From Noviherbaspirillum saxi (GTDB lineage: Bacteria; Pseudomonadota; Gammaproteobacteria; Burkholderiales; Burkholderiaceae_D), in the NCBI RefSeq assembly GCF_003591035.1, contig NZ_QYUO01000001.1:1178001-1242000 (forward strand): DNA of 64,000 bases, in the 5' to 3' direction. Positions 62,962 to 64,000 of this stretch are shown here, piece after piece. The translations under genes were made by a program, and so were the position numbers. Below the pieces are notes generated by a model. It was not told the origin of the DNA. It did not search any database and saw nothing but the letters and a program-made list of their open reading frames with translations. Each line of letters starts with the position of its first letter. The first letter of the stretch is position 1.

Positions 62962-64000
62962 TTAGGCCGCTTTTTCCGCCCTCCGCTGCAACACGAAAAT
63001 CGGTTGCGCCCAATGCGATTCCTTTTTCTTCTTGCTGGTGATCAGCGTTAGTTCCGAAGGATCGTAGACATCGGTATTGTGCGTCAGCGGCGTCGTCATC
63101 AGATATTGCGCATCGGTGTTCTTCAGGAACTCGCCGACGAGCTGGATATTGCGGATATCCAGGTGGGCAAAGGGCTCATCGATGAACACAAAGCCGCCTG
63201 AGCCGTCATCGGATTTCAGCAGGCCGATCAGCAGGATCAGCGACTTCATCACTTGCTGCCCACCCGAGGCTTCACCATCGTTCAAGCCGATTGGGCCCTT
63301 GCCATCGAACTTGAAGCGTACCTGCAAGCCTGCCTGCGCAAGCTGCACATCGTCGTTTTCCAGACGTACTGGATCGGTATGTACTTCGATGTTTGCCAAC
63401 TCGCCCAATTCCTTAATGTTGCGGCTATAGGTTTTGATCGTATAGCGCAGGCGTTCGATGTAGGCGCCGCGCGCATTGGTTGTGGCTTCGATCGCGCGAT
63501 TATTTTGATAGCGGCGTTCTTCGGTTTCGGCCTGACGGCCCTGCAGCAGCGCGGTCAGGCGTACATGCTGGTCGACCACGGTGGAATCGGTTTCCCAGTC
63601 TTCGCGCGCAAGATCGGTGGCGAGATGGCCGATGCGCAGATTGACCTGGTGCGCATTCTGATGCTGCTCGACCAGCTCGGCGCGGCGGGCAGGGCGGCGC
63701 CATGCAATCGGTAGATGACGCCAGTTCTTGCGGATGTCGATCAAGGCGCGTGCATGTGCGGAGCGTTCCTCTTGCGTGCGCTTTTGCGACAGGCGACCAT
63801 GCGCCTCGCTGTCGGCCAGCGAACGCTTGGCGTTTTGCCAGGCATTGTCGGCGAGCGTGCGTTCTTCGGTTGTCTTCTTGATCAAGGGGAACAGTTCGCC
63901 GAGCCGCGATCCGACCTCGGTACGTGTCGCTTTCAATGGTGCGGCATTATGCGTGGCTTCATCGAATTCGGGCTGACGCGCAACCAGTTCCTTGGCCGCA
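62962..64000 (-). CDS. SMC/SbcC-like ATPase, C-terminal part (cut by window edge)
   Basis: The frame is open to the window edge, giving about 345 residues. It has a long charged helical region rich in Arg/Glu/Gln (coiled-coil-like), an ABC-type signature in GEASGGQQVMKSL, and a Walker B with GGFVFIDEPFAHLD, followed by a D-loop-like Asp and PLTHNTDVYDPS. This is the C-terminal half of an SMC/Rad50/SbcC-type ATPase; the Walker A half lies outside. Candidate roles include DNA repair, chromosome partition or defence; nothing here decides. Confidence 0.8.
   Translation of the reverse strand, partial: AAKELVARQPEFDEATHNAAPLKATRTEVGSRLGELFPLIKKTTEERTLADNAWQNAKRSLADSEAHGRLSQKRTQEERSAHARALIDIRKNWRHLPIAWRRPARRAELVEQHQNAHQVNLRIGHLATDLAREDWETDSTVVDQHVRLTALLQGRQAETEERRYQNNRAIEATTNARGAYIERLRYTIKTYSRNIKELGELANIEVHTDPVRLENDDVQLAQAGLQVRFKFDGKGPIGLNDGEASGGQQVMKSLILLIGLLKSDDGSGGFVFIDEPFAHLDIRNIQLVGEFLKNTDAQYLMTTPLTHNTDVYDPSELTLITSKKKKESHWAQPIFVLQRRAEKAA

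Overview
The window reads as chromosomal DNA of a betaproteobacterium of the order Burkholderiales, probably an Oxalobacteraceae-like soil or plant-associated organism. This is inferred from the methylcitrate operon with acnD/prpF, the cysI-DUF934-cysH-cysD-cysN-cobA cluster, Bug-type binding proteins and the B12 salvage/assembly operon; no rRNA, tRNA or CRISPR array was seen, so the taxonomy is indirect. Coding density is high, gene junctions are often ATGA or TGATG overlaps, and only the 27.5-30.1 kb stretch looks compositionally foreign (visibly AT-rich).

Layout. 1-8.6 kb: propionate catabolism. A partial prpR faces prpB-prpC-acnD-prpF across a control region holding a sigma-54 promoter, an IHF-like site and repeated ATGTTTCA half-sites; prpE follows after a terminator. 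8.7-9.5 kb: a Nudix hydrolase. 9.6-20.5 kb: aminophosphonate use. phnS-phnT-phnU-phnW (uptake and transamination) diverge from gntR-phnA-phnY-phnZ-like-FAD oxidoreductase, with a perfect palindrome between the two arms. 20.6-27.5 kb: xthA, a secreted serralysin-like protease, pepA, lptF-lptG and a small CbiX/SirB chelatase. 27.6-29.7 kb: a PAAR-type effector whose C-terminus looks like an RNase A-fold toxin, followed by two homologous putative immunity genes. 30.1-38.8 kb: sulfate assimilation (TSUP permease, cysI, DUF934, cysH, cysD, cysN, cobA) divergent from a CysB-like regulator coupled to a HAD phosphatase. 38.8-39.6 kb: a yybP-ykoY manganese riboswitch and a GDT1-family exporter. 39.6-43.4 kb: IclR regulator, Bug binding protein, FAH-family hydrolase and LysE-type exporter. 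43.5-47.2 kb: cheA, cheZ and an alpha/beta hydrolase. 47.3-61.7 kb: a long plus-strand cobalamin locus with two almost identical cobalamin riboswitches, the lower-ligand and nucleotide-loop genes, the BtuB-BtuC-BtuD-BtuF uptake system and a second BtuF-like protein with no signal peptide. 61.7-64 kb: VOC protein, AraC regulator and the C-terminal part of an SMC/SbcC-like ATPase cut by the window edge.

How the genes work together. Propionyl-CoA (PrpE) is condensed with oxaloacetate (PrpC), isomerised through AcnD with PrpF, and cleaved by PrpB to pyruvate and succinate. 2-Aminoethylphosphonate enters through PhnSTU, becomes phosphonoacetaldehyde (PhnW), then phosphonoacetate (PhnY), then acetate and phosphate (PhnA). 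The PhnZ-like and FAD enzymes probably widen the substrate range. CysDN, CysH and CysI make sulfide, with CobA and the small chelatase feeding siroheme. The cob genes cover late cobyrinate amidation, adenosylation and nucleotide-loop assembly; no corrin-ring genes lie here.

The most promising places for something new are the PhnZ-like oxygenase without its usual PhnY* partner, the PAAR/RNase A-like effector with twin immunity genes, the signal-less BtuF paralogue, and the duplicated riboswitches.
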